Part shown: positions 7,855 through 14,966 of the stretch, one piece after another | Position numbering within the stretch: position 1 is the first letter of the stretch | Layout: every line of letters starts with the position of its first letter | DNA from: Thermovibrio ammonificans HB-1 | Lineage (GTDB): Bacteria; Aquificota; Aquificia; Desulfurobacteriales; Desulfurobacteriaceae | Assembly (NCBI RefSeq): GCF_000185805.1 | Contig: NC_014926.1 | Span: 824,418 to 888,417 of the forward strand | DNA: 64,000 nucleotides | Direction of reading: 5' to 3' | The notes under the pieces: model-generated | Seen by the model: the letters and a program-made list of their open reading frames with translations, nothing else | What the model was told of the DNA's origin: nothing | Database searches by the model: none | Translations under genes and position numbers: made by a program

Positions 7855-10008
7855 CTTAAGAATCTTCTTAACTTCAGGGTTCTGGTCTGCATACCGTTTA
7901 AGGAGCTCTATAAACTCCTTTTCGTTGAGCATCTTTATTCCCAGTTTTTGGGCCTTTTGAAACTTAGAACCCGGGTTCTCTCCTACAACCACGAAGCTGG
8001 TTTTTTTCGTTACGGAGTTTGTGGGGTTTGCGCCGAGAAGCTCTACTACGTGTTGGGCCTCTTTTCTCGTAAAGTGCTCCAGTTCTCCGGTGAACACTAT
8101 CCTTTGGCCTTCTAAAGGTTTAGGTAGCTTCTCCTCTTGCTCCTCCTCTTGGGTTCTCTCAAACTTGAATCCCGCTTCTTGCAGTTTTTTTATCATCTCT
8201 ACGTTCTGCTCGGCCTTGAAGAAGTTCTGAATGCTCGTAGCCGTTATCGGGCCTATCCCTGGAATGGAGGCGAGCTCTGTAAAGTCGGCGTTCATGAGCT
8301 CTTCAATGTTTTTAAACCTCTTTGCGAGCAGTTGAGCCGTTTTCTCCCCTACGTGCCTTATCCCCAGTGCCGTCAGCTTCTTCCAGAAGGGAGCGCTCTT
8401 AGACTTTTCTATCTGATTCAGCAGGTTTTCGCTTTTTTTCAGCCCCCAACCGGAGAGTTTAAGGAGGTCTTCTCTCTTTAGGTAGTAGAGGTCTGCTATC
8501 GATTTGACCAACCCTTTCTTTGTGAGCACGTTTGCGGTTGATTCTCCGAGTCCCTTTATATCGAGGACTTTACCCCAGTAAACCAGGTGTTCTTTCAGCT
8601 GAGCCGGACAGTTTATGTTCGGACACCTGGGGACCGCTTCGTCCAGCTCTTTCACTATGGGAGCTCCGCACACCGGGCAGTGCTTGGGAACTTCTACCGG
8701 TTTTTCGTCTCCCTTTCTCCTGTCTTTTACCGGGCCCACGATGTAAGGTATGGTCTCGCCGGCCCGCTCAACGATAACGTAGTCTCCTATGCGGATATCT
8801 TTGCTTTTTATGAAGTCGGGGTTAAAGAGCGTAGCCCTTGAAACTATGACCCCTCCCACTTCTACCGGTTCAAGTATGGCTACAGGGGTTAGGGCTCCTG
8901 TTCTGCCCACTTGCCACACAACGTCTATCAGCTTTGTAACCGCCTGTTTGGCCGGGAACTTGTAGGCTACCGCCCACCTGGGATGGTGGAGTGTTTCACC
9001 CAGTTTCTCCCATGCACAGATGTCGTTGACCTTTATTACCATTCCGTCTGCTTCAAAGTCCCACGTTTCTCTCTCTTCCTGTGCGGCCAAAACCGTTTCT
9101 ATGACTTCCTCTATGTTCTTGCAGACTTTCTGGATGGGGGGAGTTTTGAAGCCGCACTCTGCAAGCAGTTTAAGGGCCTCTTTCTGTGTTCTGATATCTG
9201 TGCAGAGTTTTTTGGGCTCGGAGTAGAGTATCTGGTAAACGTAGCAGTCGAGCCCTCTTTTTGCCACTTCTGCCGGGTTTTTCAGTCTCAGGGTTCCCGC
9301 TGCGGCGTTTCTCGGGTTGGCAAAGAGGGTTAACCCCTGTTTCTCCCTCTCTTCGTTGAGTTTTTTGAAGACGCTCTTGGGCATTATAACTTCGCCCCTT
9401 ATGGATATGAGCTCTATGCCGTGTTTCGAGAATGGGGCTTTTAGGGGTATGGATTTAATTGTTCTTATGTTTACCGTTATGTCCTCTCCGTAGATGCCGT
9501 CTCCCCGTGTTGCTCCCCTTACGAGAATGTCGTTTTTGTATACCAGTTCAACGCTTGCCCCGTCGAACTTGGGCTCTACTATGTACTCTACGGTGTCGGT
9601 TCCAAGTAGCTCTTTTACTTTTCTGTCCCACTCTTTCAGGTCTTCGGGGGAGTAGGTGTTTTCAAGGGACGTCATTTCGGCGTAGTGTTTTACTTTCTGA
9701 AACTCGCCGGTGAAGGCCGGGGATATGCGTTGAGTCGGGGAATCGGGGGTTACAACCTCCGGGTGGGCCTTCTCGAGGGCCTCTAAGGCGTGGAACAGCT
9801 TGTCGTACTGGTAGTCGGAGATTACGGGGTTTGCCTGAACGTAGTATTTGTAGTCGTGGTACCTGATAACTCTGCGGAGTTTCTCCGCAAGCTCTCTTGC
9901 CTCTTCGGTAGAGAGTTTTTTAAAGTCTTCTTCAGTTTTCCCTTCGAGTTCCTTCAGGAGTTTATCCGTTAGCTGCTGGAGTTCCCTCTCTTCTTCCTTT
10001 GTGTACAT
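7837..10008 (-). CDS. ligA: NAD+-dependent DNA ligase LigA
   Basis: LigA seals nicks in replication and repair using NAD+. The 723 residues show the usual order: the Ia domain with HDYKYYV and DYQYDKLF (about 51-73), the adenylation domain with catalytic Lys147 in EPKFDGASVELVY, the OB fold, a four-Cys zinc finger (CPVCGAP and CPNINCP), helix-hairpin-helix repeats (for example GIRHVGEKTAQLLAKRF), and a C-terminal BRCT domain from about 640. The length is typical, slightly long at the N-terminus. The ATG is preceded by GGAGGG and lies inside the end of the upstream membrane protein gene (47-nt overlap). Confidence 0.97.
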   Translation of the reverse strand: MYTKEEERELQQLTDKLLKELEGKTEEDFKKLSTEEARELAEKLRRVIRYHDYKYYVQANPVISDYQYDKLFHALEALEKAHPEVVTPDSPTQRISPAFTGEFQKVKHYAEMTSLENTYSPEDLKEWDRKVKELLGTDTVEYIVEPKFDGASVELVYKNDILVRGATRGDGIYGEDITVNIRTIKSIPLKAPFSKHGIELISIRGEVIMPKSVFKKLNEEREKQGLTLFANPRNAAAGTLRLKNPAEVAKRGLDCYVYQILYSEPKKLCTDIRTQKEALKLLAECGFKTPPIQKVCKNIEEVIETVLAAQEERETWDFEADGMVIKVNDICAWEKLGETLHHPRWAVAYKFPAKQAVTKLIDVVWQVGRTGALTPVAILEPVEVGGVIVSRATLFNPDFIKSKDIRIGDYVIVERAGETIPYIVGPVKDRRKGDEKPVEVPKHCPVCGAPIVKELDEAVPRCPNINCPAQLKEHLVYWGKVLDIKGLGESTANVLTKKGLVKSIADLYYLKREDLLKLSGWGLKKSENLLNQIEKSKSAPFWKKLTALGIRHVGEKTAQLLAKRFKNIEELMNADFTELASIPGIGPITATSIQNFFKAEQNVEMIKKLQEAGFKFERTQEEEQEEKLPKPLEGQRIVFTGELEHFTRKEAQHVVELLGANPTNSVTKKTSFVVVGENPGSKFQKAQKLGIKMLNEKEFIELLKRYADQNPEVKKILKEKGLL

Positions 10009-10627
10009 CTCTCCCTCCTTTTCTGTCTCCCGACTTTAAGTATACAAACGGTAGGAGGAGTGTAGAAGCTCCGAACAGCAGGAAGAATAGAAACGGTACC
10101 GGCGTGGGTTCCATAAACTCCAGTTGAACAACCGGAATGCCCCGGGCGAAACCTACGTCTTTTACCCAAACGAAACCTTCCTTAGAGAGTAGAGGACTGT
10201 TAAAAGAGGCCTCTCCTTCGATTTTAGTTTTACCCTCTATAAAAAGGTGGGCTACAGGTCCCCCTTTTGTGAAACGTAAGTCTGTTAGGGCAACTACTTT
10301 TCCGTCTACCTTTACGAAGCTCTGGGGGTAGAGGTAGAACTGATAGGCCTTAACGCTCAGAGGGAACGCCAGTAGTGCCGCCATTGCCGCCGCTGTGGTG
10401 AGGTGAAAGATTCCTTTGAAATCCAATTTTCCCCTGCAGTAGGCTGTTTGAGCCGCAAAGGCAAACCATATTAAACCCAAAGCTGCGGCTGCTAATTTCA
10501 CTCTGTCTGCCGACTGTAAAATCGCCCAGCTCGGTATGACCTTTCCTGCGACCACAACGGCTCCAACGGCTGCAAGCGAGAAGAGAACCGAGAAGGTGGC
10601 AGTTAGCTTAACGCTCTTAAAATCCAT
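9962..10627 (-). CDS. Putative ResB/CcsB-like cytochrome c biogenesis membrane protein
   Basis: This 221-residue protein has about four membrane segments: near 10-30, 43-64, 73-92, and a last one near 175-195. A beta-rich, presumably periplasmic domain lies between the third and fourth (about 95-172). A His sits at the start of the third helix (GIFHLTTAAAM). ResB, the partner of CcsA/ResC in system II cytochrome c assembly, has this plan, but is normally longer. The assignment rests mainly on position: the ATG overlaps the stop of the CcsA-like gene by 11 nt. Sequence similarity alone is weak, and a separate function is possible. The C-terminal tail is basic. Confidence 0.55.
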   Translation of the reverse strand: MDFKSVKLTATFSVLFSLAAVGAVVVAGKVIPSWAILQSADRVKLAAAALGLIWFAFAAQTAYCRGKLDFKGIFHLTTAAAMAALLAFPLSVKAYQFYLYPQSFVKVDGKVVALTDLRFTKGGPVAHLFIEGKTKIEGEASFNSPLLSKEGFVWVKDVGFARGIPVVQLEFMEPTPVPFLFFLLFGASTLLLPFVYLKSGDRKGGRDVHKGRREGTPAANG

Positions 10628-11306
10628 GGCTTCCGCCCAGGAGGAAATTTACTCCCAAGAAGAGGAAGAGGACGTAAAGGCCGGCTCCGACTACTCCTAT
10701 CTCTTTTACTCTTTGGAGTTTACTATCGAAGGGCAGGTGCAGGAGCGCTCCGCAGTAGAGCCAGAACCCTAACGATAGGAGGGACTTTGGGTCTACCGGG
10801 AAGAGGTCTCCCCACGCGAGGAACGCCCACACTGCTCCCACCCAAAGCGACAGGGTAAACAGCCAGAACCCCCATTTTGCTACGGTAAGCGGTTCTATCT
10901 CCTCTTTGGAAGCCCCCTTCCAAATGGCGTAAATTGCCGCCACTGCGAATACGGAGTAGGAGACCATTGCCGTTCCAACGTGAATGAAGAAGAGAGGGGT
11001 TCTCACTATCGGGGGAATCTCTTTAACCTGGGGGTTCAGCGCAAGTAGAATGGCAGTAACAACCGCTCCTACGGTTCCCACGAACTTTGGGTTTGCCTTG
11101 AGGCTAAAGCCCGATAGGGCAAAGAGCGCACCGAAAAGGGCTATTGCGTAGTAGCCGCTGAAAAGGGGAGGGTAGCCGAGCTTCAAACTCTCTGCCGCTA
11201 TTGCCGCCAGCAGGGAGATTGCAGGGATTAGGAGCAGCAAACCTTCCCTTTTGACTGCCGCCAATAGGAAACCCAACAGCCCTACCGCTGCGAGGAGCTT
11301 TTCCAT
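10617..11306 (-). CDS. ccsA: CcsA/ResC-like cytochrome c assembly protein (heme handling)
   Basis: CcsA-type proteins move heme across the membrane and ligate it to apocytochrome c. The 229-residue form proposed here has about seven membrane segments, a conserved-type His in PLFFIHVGTAMVSYSVF (before the Trp-rich region), the partial WWD-like motif WAFLAWGDLFPVDPKSLLSL, and a later His in GALLHLPF. The usual WGWDPKE tryptophans are partly replaced. The frame stays open upstream to 11468, but that extension runs antisense through moaC and has no signal-like start, so I chose the ATG at 11306, which directly begins a hydrophobic helix. No Shine-Dalgarno sequence is seen before it. Confidence 0.75.
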   Translation of the reverse strand: MEKLLAAVGLLGFLLAAVKREGLLLLIPAISLLAAIAAESLKLGYPPLFSGYYAIALFGALFALSGFSLKANPKFVGTVGAVVTAILLALNPQVKEIPPIVRTPLFFIHVGTAMVSYSVFAVAAIYAIWKGASKEEIEPLTVAKWGFWLFTLSLWVGAVWAFLAWGDLFPVDPKSLLSLGFWLYCGALLHLPFDSKLQRVKEIGVVGAGLYVLFLFLGVNFLLGGSHGF

Positions 11307-11319
11307 TGTAGCTACAATG
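11304..11319. promoter_or_regulatory. 16-bp perfect palindrome, candidate operator between ccsA and moaC
   Basis: CATTGTAGCTACAATG is a perfect inverted repeat without a spacer. It includes the ATG of ccsA on the minus strand and lies in the short divergent gap before moaC. A palindrome of this size in a divergent promoter region suggests a homodimeric regulator site. The regulator is unknown. Confidence 0.5.
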
Positions 11320-11321
11320 CT

Positions 11322-11329
11322 ATCATAAT
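11322..11329. promoter_or_regulatory. Candidate overlapping divergent -10 elements (ccsA and moaC)
   Basis: On the minus strand 11322-11327 reads TATGAT, which would place the ccsA transcript start near 11315, only about 9 nt from its ATG. On the plus strand 11324-11329 reads CATAAT, suited to the moaC operon. No strong -35 is visible for either. Both would be next to the 16-bp palindrome. Confidence 0.35.
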
Positions 11330-11352
11330 TTACACACACCCGGAGGTTGAGG

Positions 11353-12264
11353 ATGAAGACGGTAGACGTTTCCGCCAAGTTTGACAACCTTAGAACCGCC
11401 CGAGCCGTTGGCAGGATTAAACTCTCCCCGGAGACCGTTGAGCTCATCAGGGAGAAGAGAATCCCCAAAGGAGACGTTATAGCCGCCGCTCAAATAGCCG
11501 GTATTATGGGGGCGAAGAAGACCCCCGAGCTTATGCCCTTCTGCCATCCTATTCCCCTCGACCACGTTGAGGTGAACCTGAAGCTCGGGGAAGACTTCGT
11601 AGAGGCCGAGGCCGAGGTCAGGGGGATTTGGAGGACCGGCTACGAAGTGGAGGCCATGAACGCAGTTATGATGGCCCTTTTAACCGTTTACGATATGTGC
11701 AAGGCCTTCGACTCCTCTATGGTTATAGAGGGCGTTCGGGTTGTTCACAAGAGCGGAGGGAAGTCCGACTGGGCCGAAGACCTCTCCGGCCTTAAGGCTG
11801 CCGTTGTTACCGTAAGCGATTCTGCATACCGGAAGGAGCGGGAAGATAAGAGCGGTCCGAGGGCGGTTGAGCTCCTCAAGGAGTTCGGAGCCGAGGTTAT
11901 AGGCTACACTGTGGTCCCCGACGAGAAGGAGGCTATAAAGAAAGCCCTTGAAAGCTTTAAAGAGCAGGGTGCCAATATCATAGTCACAACCGGCGGTACC
12001 GGTTTCTCTCCCCGTGACGTTACGCCCGAGGCCACACAGGAGCTTCTCTACAAAGAGATGGTAGGCTTCTCCGAGGCGATGCACCTGTTGGGAGTCCGCT
12101 TTACACCGAAGGCACTGATGTCCAGGGCCAAGGTGGGCTTGCTCTCTCCCCGGTGTATGGTTGTGAACCTTCCCGGTTCAACCAAAGGAGTTGAACAGAA
12201 CTTGAAGATGTTTGCTCCTCTCTTTAAACACGCCCTCAAAATGGCCGCTGGAGGTGGCCACTGA
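11353..12264 (+). CDS. Bifunctional MoaC-MogA/MoaB molybdenum cofactor protein
   Basis: This is a two-domain fusion. Residues about 1-150 are MoaC, cyclic pyranopterin monophosphate synthase, with KTVDVSAK, the motif MPFCHPIPLDHVEV and the helix AMNAVMMALLTVYDMCK. Residues about 155-303 are MogA/MoaB, which adenylylates molybdopterin, with VTVSDSAYRKEREDKSGP and TTGGTGFSPRDVTPEAT. The ATG at 11353 is chosen over an in-frame TTG at 11347 because CGGAGG (11341-11346) is correctly spaced. It opens a cofactor operon with mobA, the moaE-like gene and msrB. Such fusions are known in other bacteria. Confidence 0.93.
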   Translation: MKTVDVSAKFDNLRTARAVGRIKLSPETVELIREKRIPKGDVIAAAQIAGIMGAKKTPELMPFCHPIPLDHVEVNLKLGEDFVEAEAEVRGIWRTGYEVEAMNAVMMALLTVYDMCKAFDSSMVIEGVRVVHKSGGKSDWAEDLSGLKAAVVTVSDSAYRKEREDKSGPRAVELLKEFGAEVIGYTVVPDEKEAIKKALESFKEQGANIIVTTGGTGFSPRDVTPEATQELLYKEMVGFSEAMHLLGVRFTPKALMSRAKVGLLSPRCMVVNLPGSTKGVEQNLKMFAPLFKHALKMAAGGGH

Positions 12265-12836
12265 TAGCGGTTGCTGTTTTGTGTGGGGGGAGAAGCTCCC
12301 GCTTCGGAGCCGATAAAACCCTCGCAACCTTTAACGGCCGCCCCTTTATCGAAAAGGTTCTGGCGGCCGCTACACAAGTAGCCCCTACTTACCTCGTTTC
12401 CAAAAACCCTTTGAAATTTCATTTCCTACTTGGCCGTTACAGGTTCGGACTTGTCGTTGAAGGGGAAGGCGTTTACTCTCCCCTTGTTGGTGTGAGGGCC
12501 GCACTCTTACAGATTCCCGCCCGGGCCCTCCTGTTTCTGCCGGCGGATTTACCCTTTGTCTCTCCCGAGCTGCTTAGATGGATTGTCTCCCACCCCCCTC
12601 CGGTAGTTGTTAAAGACTCAAACAGGCTCCACTCCCTTGTAACCTTTCTGCCCAAAGCTGCCGTTACGGTGGTTGACTCCCTTTTGAAACGGGGAGAGCA
12701 CAGGGTATTCCGGCTCCACAGGGAGCTTAAAACGGAAGAGCTTCCATTACACCTCTTCTCCCACAGAGATTACAGCCTTAAGTCACTTACAAACATAAAC
12801 CGCAAGGAGGAGTACCTTGAGACCCTCTGTAGATGA
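12261..12836 (+). CDS. mobA: Molybdenum cofactor guanylyltransferase MobA, probable CUG start
   Basis: MobA transfers GMP from GTP to molybdopterin to make the guanine dinucleotide cofactor. The reading frame gives IAVAVLCGGRSSRFGADKTL at the N-terminus, the expected nucleotide-binding loop, and LPADLPFVSPELL with the metal-binding Asp. No ATG or GTG precedes the loop. The only standard start, TTG at 12279, would remove the first beta strand and has no ribosome site. A CTG at 12261 overlaps the preceding stop as CTGA and lies 5 nt after GGAGGT (12250-12255), so I place the start there. The ATA at 12264 is a second option. The protein is about 191 residues. Confidence 0.85.
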   Translation: MIAVAVLCGGRSSRFGADKTLATFNGRPFIEKVLAAATQVAPTYLVSKNPLKFHFLLGRYRFGLVVEGEGVYSPLVGVRAALLQIPARALLFLPADLPFVSPELLRWIVSHPPPVVVKDSNRLHSLVTFLPKAAVTVVDSLLKRGEHRVFRLHRELKTEELPLHLFSHRDYSLKSLTNINRKEEYLETLCR

Positions 12837-13173
12837 ACTTCTATCTCGGGTTAAGGCCCGCTCAAACCCTGAGAACCTCGGTATGGTCCTTGTCCACAAC
12901 GGCGTTGTAAGGGCCACTTCCCGAAACGGAAGTACCGTAAGGGGTATGAAGCTTTCGGTGAACAGGGAGCGTTTAAGGGAGCTCATTAAAGAGACCGAGT
13001 CCCGCAGCGGCATAGAGGCTGTGGAGATCTGGATTAACGAAGGGGAGCTTTCCGTTGGCGACGATATCATGGTTGTTGTGGTTGCCGGCCGCTTCAGGAG
13101 CGATGTTCTCCCTGCTTTCGAAGAGCTTATATCGAAAATAAAGCGGGAGGTTGTTGTTGAAGAAGAGGTTTGA
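12817..13173 (+). CDS. moaE: MoaE-like molybdopterin synthase catalytic subunit
   Basis: MoaE, with MoaD, puts the dithiolene sulfurs into the molybdenum cofactor precursor. This 118-residue protein is short. It carries a MoaE-like pattern, GMVLVHNGVVRATSRNGS (about 22-39) and INEGELSVGDDIMVVVVAGR (about 73-92), matching the family's HRxGxlxvGe core loosely. The canonical C-terminal lysine motif is missing or altered (IKREVVVEEEV), so activity as a standard MoaE is uncertain. The TTG start has AAGGAGG (12804-12810) six bases upstream and overlaps mobA by 20 nt. No moaD is in the window. Confidence 0.7.
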   Translation: MRPSVDELLSRVKARSNPENLGMVLVHNGVVRATSRNGSTVRGMKLSVNRERLRELIKETESRSGIEAVEIWINEGELSVGDDIMVVVVAGRFRSDVLPAFEELISKIKREVVVEEEV

Positions 13174-13546
13174 CGGCTTCCACCTGACTCCCTTTGAGAA
13201 GTGGGTCATCTTCAACAAGGGAACCGAGCCGCCTTTCACCGGGAAGTACTGGAACCACTTTGAAGAGGGAACCTACCACTGTAAACTCTGCGGTGCTCCC
13301 CTCTTTAAGAGCGAGCACAAGTTCCTCTGCTACAGCGGTTGGCCCTCCTTCGATGGGGCGATTCCCGGGGCCGTCAGGGAAGTCCCCGAAGAGTTCCCCG
13401 ACGACCGCATAGAAGTTGTTTGTGCCAACTGCGGGGCCCACCTCGGCCACGTTTTCTACGGTGAGGGGCTTACACCCAAAAACGTCCGCTATTGTATCAA
13501 CTCTGCCTCTATAGAGTTTCACCCCTCTCGGTCCGATGAAGGTTAG
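13157..13546 (+). CDS. msrB: Peptide methionine-R-sulfoxide reductase MsrB
   Basis: MsrB reduces methionine-R-sulfoxide in damaged proteins. About 129 residues carry two CxxC zinc pairs (CKLC and CANC), the SGWPSF motif, GHVFYGEGLTP and the catalytic-site sequence RYCINSASIEF, with the resolving or catalytic Cys in RYC. Three successive TTG codons (13151, 13154, 13157) begin the frame; the third is placed 6 nt after GGAGG (13146-13150) and is the best start. The start overlaps the moaE-like gene. The 3' end overlaps, antisense, a small zinc-ribbon gene. Confidence 0.93.
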   Translation: MKKRFDGFHLTPFEKWVIFNKGTEPPFTGKYWNHFEEGTYHCKLCGAPLFKSEHKFLCYSGWPSFDGAIPGAVREVPEEFPDDRIEVVCANCGAHLGHVFYGEGLTPKNVRYCINSASIEFHPSRSDEG

Positions 13547-13721
13547 AGTTTTCGAAGTAGTTACACCTGTTGTTTGTGCAGGTAACGAACTCCTTTCCGT
13601 TAACTCTCTTTACCGACAGGGGAGAACCGCATACGGGACAGATTCTATCGACAAACACGAAGAGGTCCGGGTAGGGAAAAAGGTTCGTTTTCTGGGTGAA
13701 CTCCATCTCCTCCTCGTTCAT
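13509..13721 (-). CDS. Small zinc-ribbon protein
   Basis: This is a 70-residue protein with one zinc ribbon: CPVCGSPLSVKRV at about 28-40, then VTCTNNRCNYFE. The spacing CxxC-(15)-CxxxxC resembles the C-terminal zinc fingers of bacterial topoisomerase I. No other domain is visible. It overlaps the last 38 bases of msrB on the opposite strand. The ATG at 13721 has no clear ribosome site; a second in-frame ATG (13703) is preceded by GAGGAGG. The gene is probably real because of the conserved-type cysteines, but its function is unknown. Confidence 0.55.
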   Translation of the reverse strand: MNEEEMEFTQKTNLFPYPDLFVFVDRICPVCGSPLSVKRVNGKEFVTCTNNRCNYFENSNLHRTERGETL

Positions 13722-13775
13722 ATTGGTTCTTGATTCAGAATACTCCCCTTTTCGGTCACATTTTGGCCCATTTTA

Positions 13776-14966
13776 TTAAATTTCTTTTAAAATTTCTCGG
13801 GGCTCGAACGAAACCGCCCTCAGCGCCGGGTAAATCCCCGCCACAATACCAATTATAAGCGTAAGTATCAGCGCTAGCACCGCTCCCTTTACCGGTACGT
13901 AAGTTCCCCAGCCGGCAACTGTTGATATACCGGCTACAATTCCTAAGGAAACAAAGGCCCCGGCAGTTCCGCCCGCAAGCGACAGCAGGGCCGATTCAAC
14001 CAGGAACTGGAGGAATATATCCCTCTTCCTCGCGCCGAATGCCCTTTTAACGCCGATTTCTACGAGTCTCTCGTAAACGGATAACGTCATTACTGCGAGA
14101 ATCCCCAAAGCACCCACTCCGAAGGCCACGGCCGTCACCGTAAGGGAGAGCTTGGAGAATATCTCCATAGCTTGCTTCTGGGTGTTTGCAACGTCTTCGT
14201 AACGGCTTACCGTGAAGTCCTTCTTCCCGTGTCTTTTAAGGAGGAGGCTCTCAATCTCCTCTATTGCCGGTTTTAAAGACTCCTTTCCCTGAGGGATAAC
14301 GAGTATCCCGTCCAGGTACGTAACGTTTGACAGCCTTTTCATCGCCGAGCTGAGGGGAACGTAGATTCGGCTATCCAGGTCTTCCCCCGAAAGGTCTGTT
14401 CCTCTCTTCTCCATTACGCCCACAACTTTGTAGGGGGCGTTAAACAGGTAAACCGTTTTACCCACCGGACACCCGTTACCGAATAGCTCTTTTGCAACTT
14501 TCGGACCTATTACGGCAACTTGGGCCATATCCCTTTCGTCGCTCCAGGTGAGGAATCTGCCGCAGGAGGTTTTGAAACCGGTAACTTCGGTAAAAGTAGG
14601 CCAAACCCCTATCACCTTTGCCGATATGAACTTTCCTCCGTAGTGGACGTTAGGAGATACCTCTTTGTAGGGCGTTACCGCCTTTACGTCTGGACACTTC
14701 TGCTGTATCGCTTCTGCGTCTTTAACGGTTAAAGTAGGGTAGAATGAGAGCTGGAGGGTCCTGCCTCCCAGGTTTTTCACCTCTCCGGGAATCACCACTA
14801 AGAGCAGGGCTCCCATCTTCCCGAGGCTCTTTTCAACCCTTCTCTCCATGGCTCCCGAAATGCCCAGCATTAGGGTAAGGGAGAAGACCCCTATGGCGAC
14901 GCCTATGACCGAAAGGACCATTCTCTTTTTGTTCTCTCGGAAGTAGGCAATCAGTCCCTTTATCAT
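13776..14966 (-). CDS. MacB/FtsX-family ABC transporter permease
   Basis: This 396-residue protein has the MacB/LolC-E fold: one N-terminal helix (about 17-38), a MacB-type periplasmic core (about 40-260), and three C-terminal helices (about 275-300, 325-350, 360-385) ending in SFEPREILKEI. Conserved features are GVGALGILAVM and the cytoplasmic EIGVKRAFGARKRDI coupling loop. It starts inside the stop of the next permease upstream (ATGA overlap). It probably pairs with that permease and the adjacent ATPase as a mechanotransmission-type ABC system acting on envelope substrates; no MacA-like adaptor is present nearby. Confidence 0.85.
   Translation of the reverse strand: MIKGLIAYFRENKKRMVLSVIGVAIGVFSLTLMLGISGAMERRVEKSLGKMGALLLVVIPGEVKNLGGRTLQLSFYPTLTVKDAEAIQQKCPDVKAVTPYKEVSPNVHYGGKFISAKVIGVWPTFTEVTGFKTSCGRFLTWSDERDMAQVAVIGPKVAKELFGNGCPVGKTVYLFNAPYKVVGVMEKRGTDLSGEDLDSRIYVPLSSAMKRLSNVTYLDGILVIPQGKESLKPAIEEIESLLLKRHGKKDFTVSRYEDVANTQKQAMEIFSKLSLTVTAVAFGVGALGILAVMTLSVYERLVEIGVKRAFGARKRDIFLQFLVESALLSLAGGTAGAFVSLGIVAGISTVAGWGTYVPVKGAVLALILTLIIGIVAGIYPALRAVSFEPREILKEI

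Noticed and set aside
11307-11468. Longer N-terminus for the CcsA-like protein
   Set aside because: The extra 54 residues run antisense through the start of moaC and through its promoter region and do not look like a signal or membrane helix.
12279-12836. mobA starting at TTG 12279
   Set aside because: It would delete the first beta strand before the nucleotide-binding loop and has no ribosome site at the right distance.
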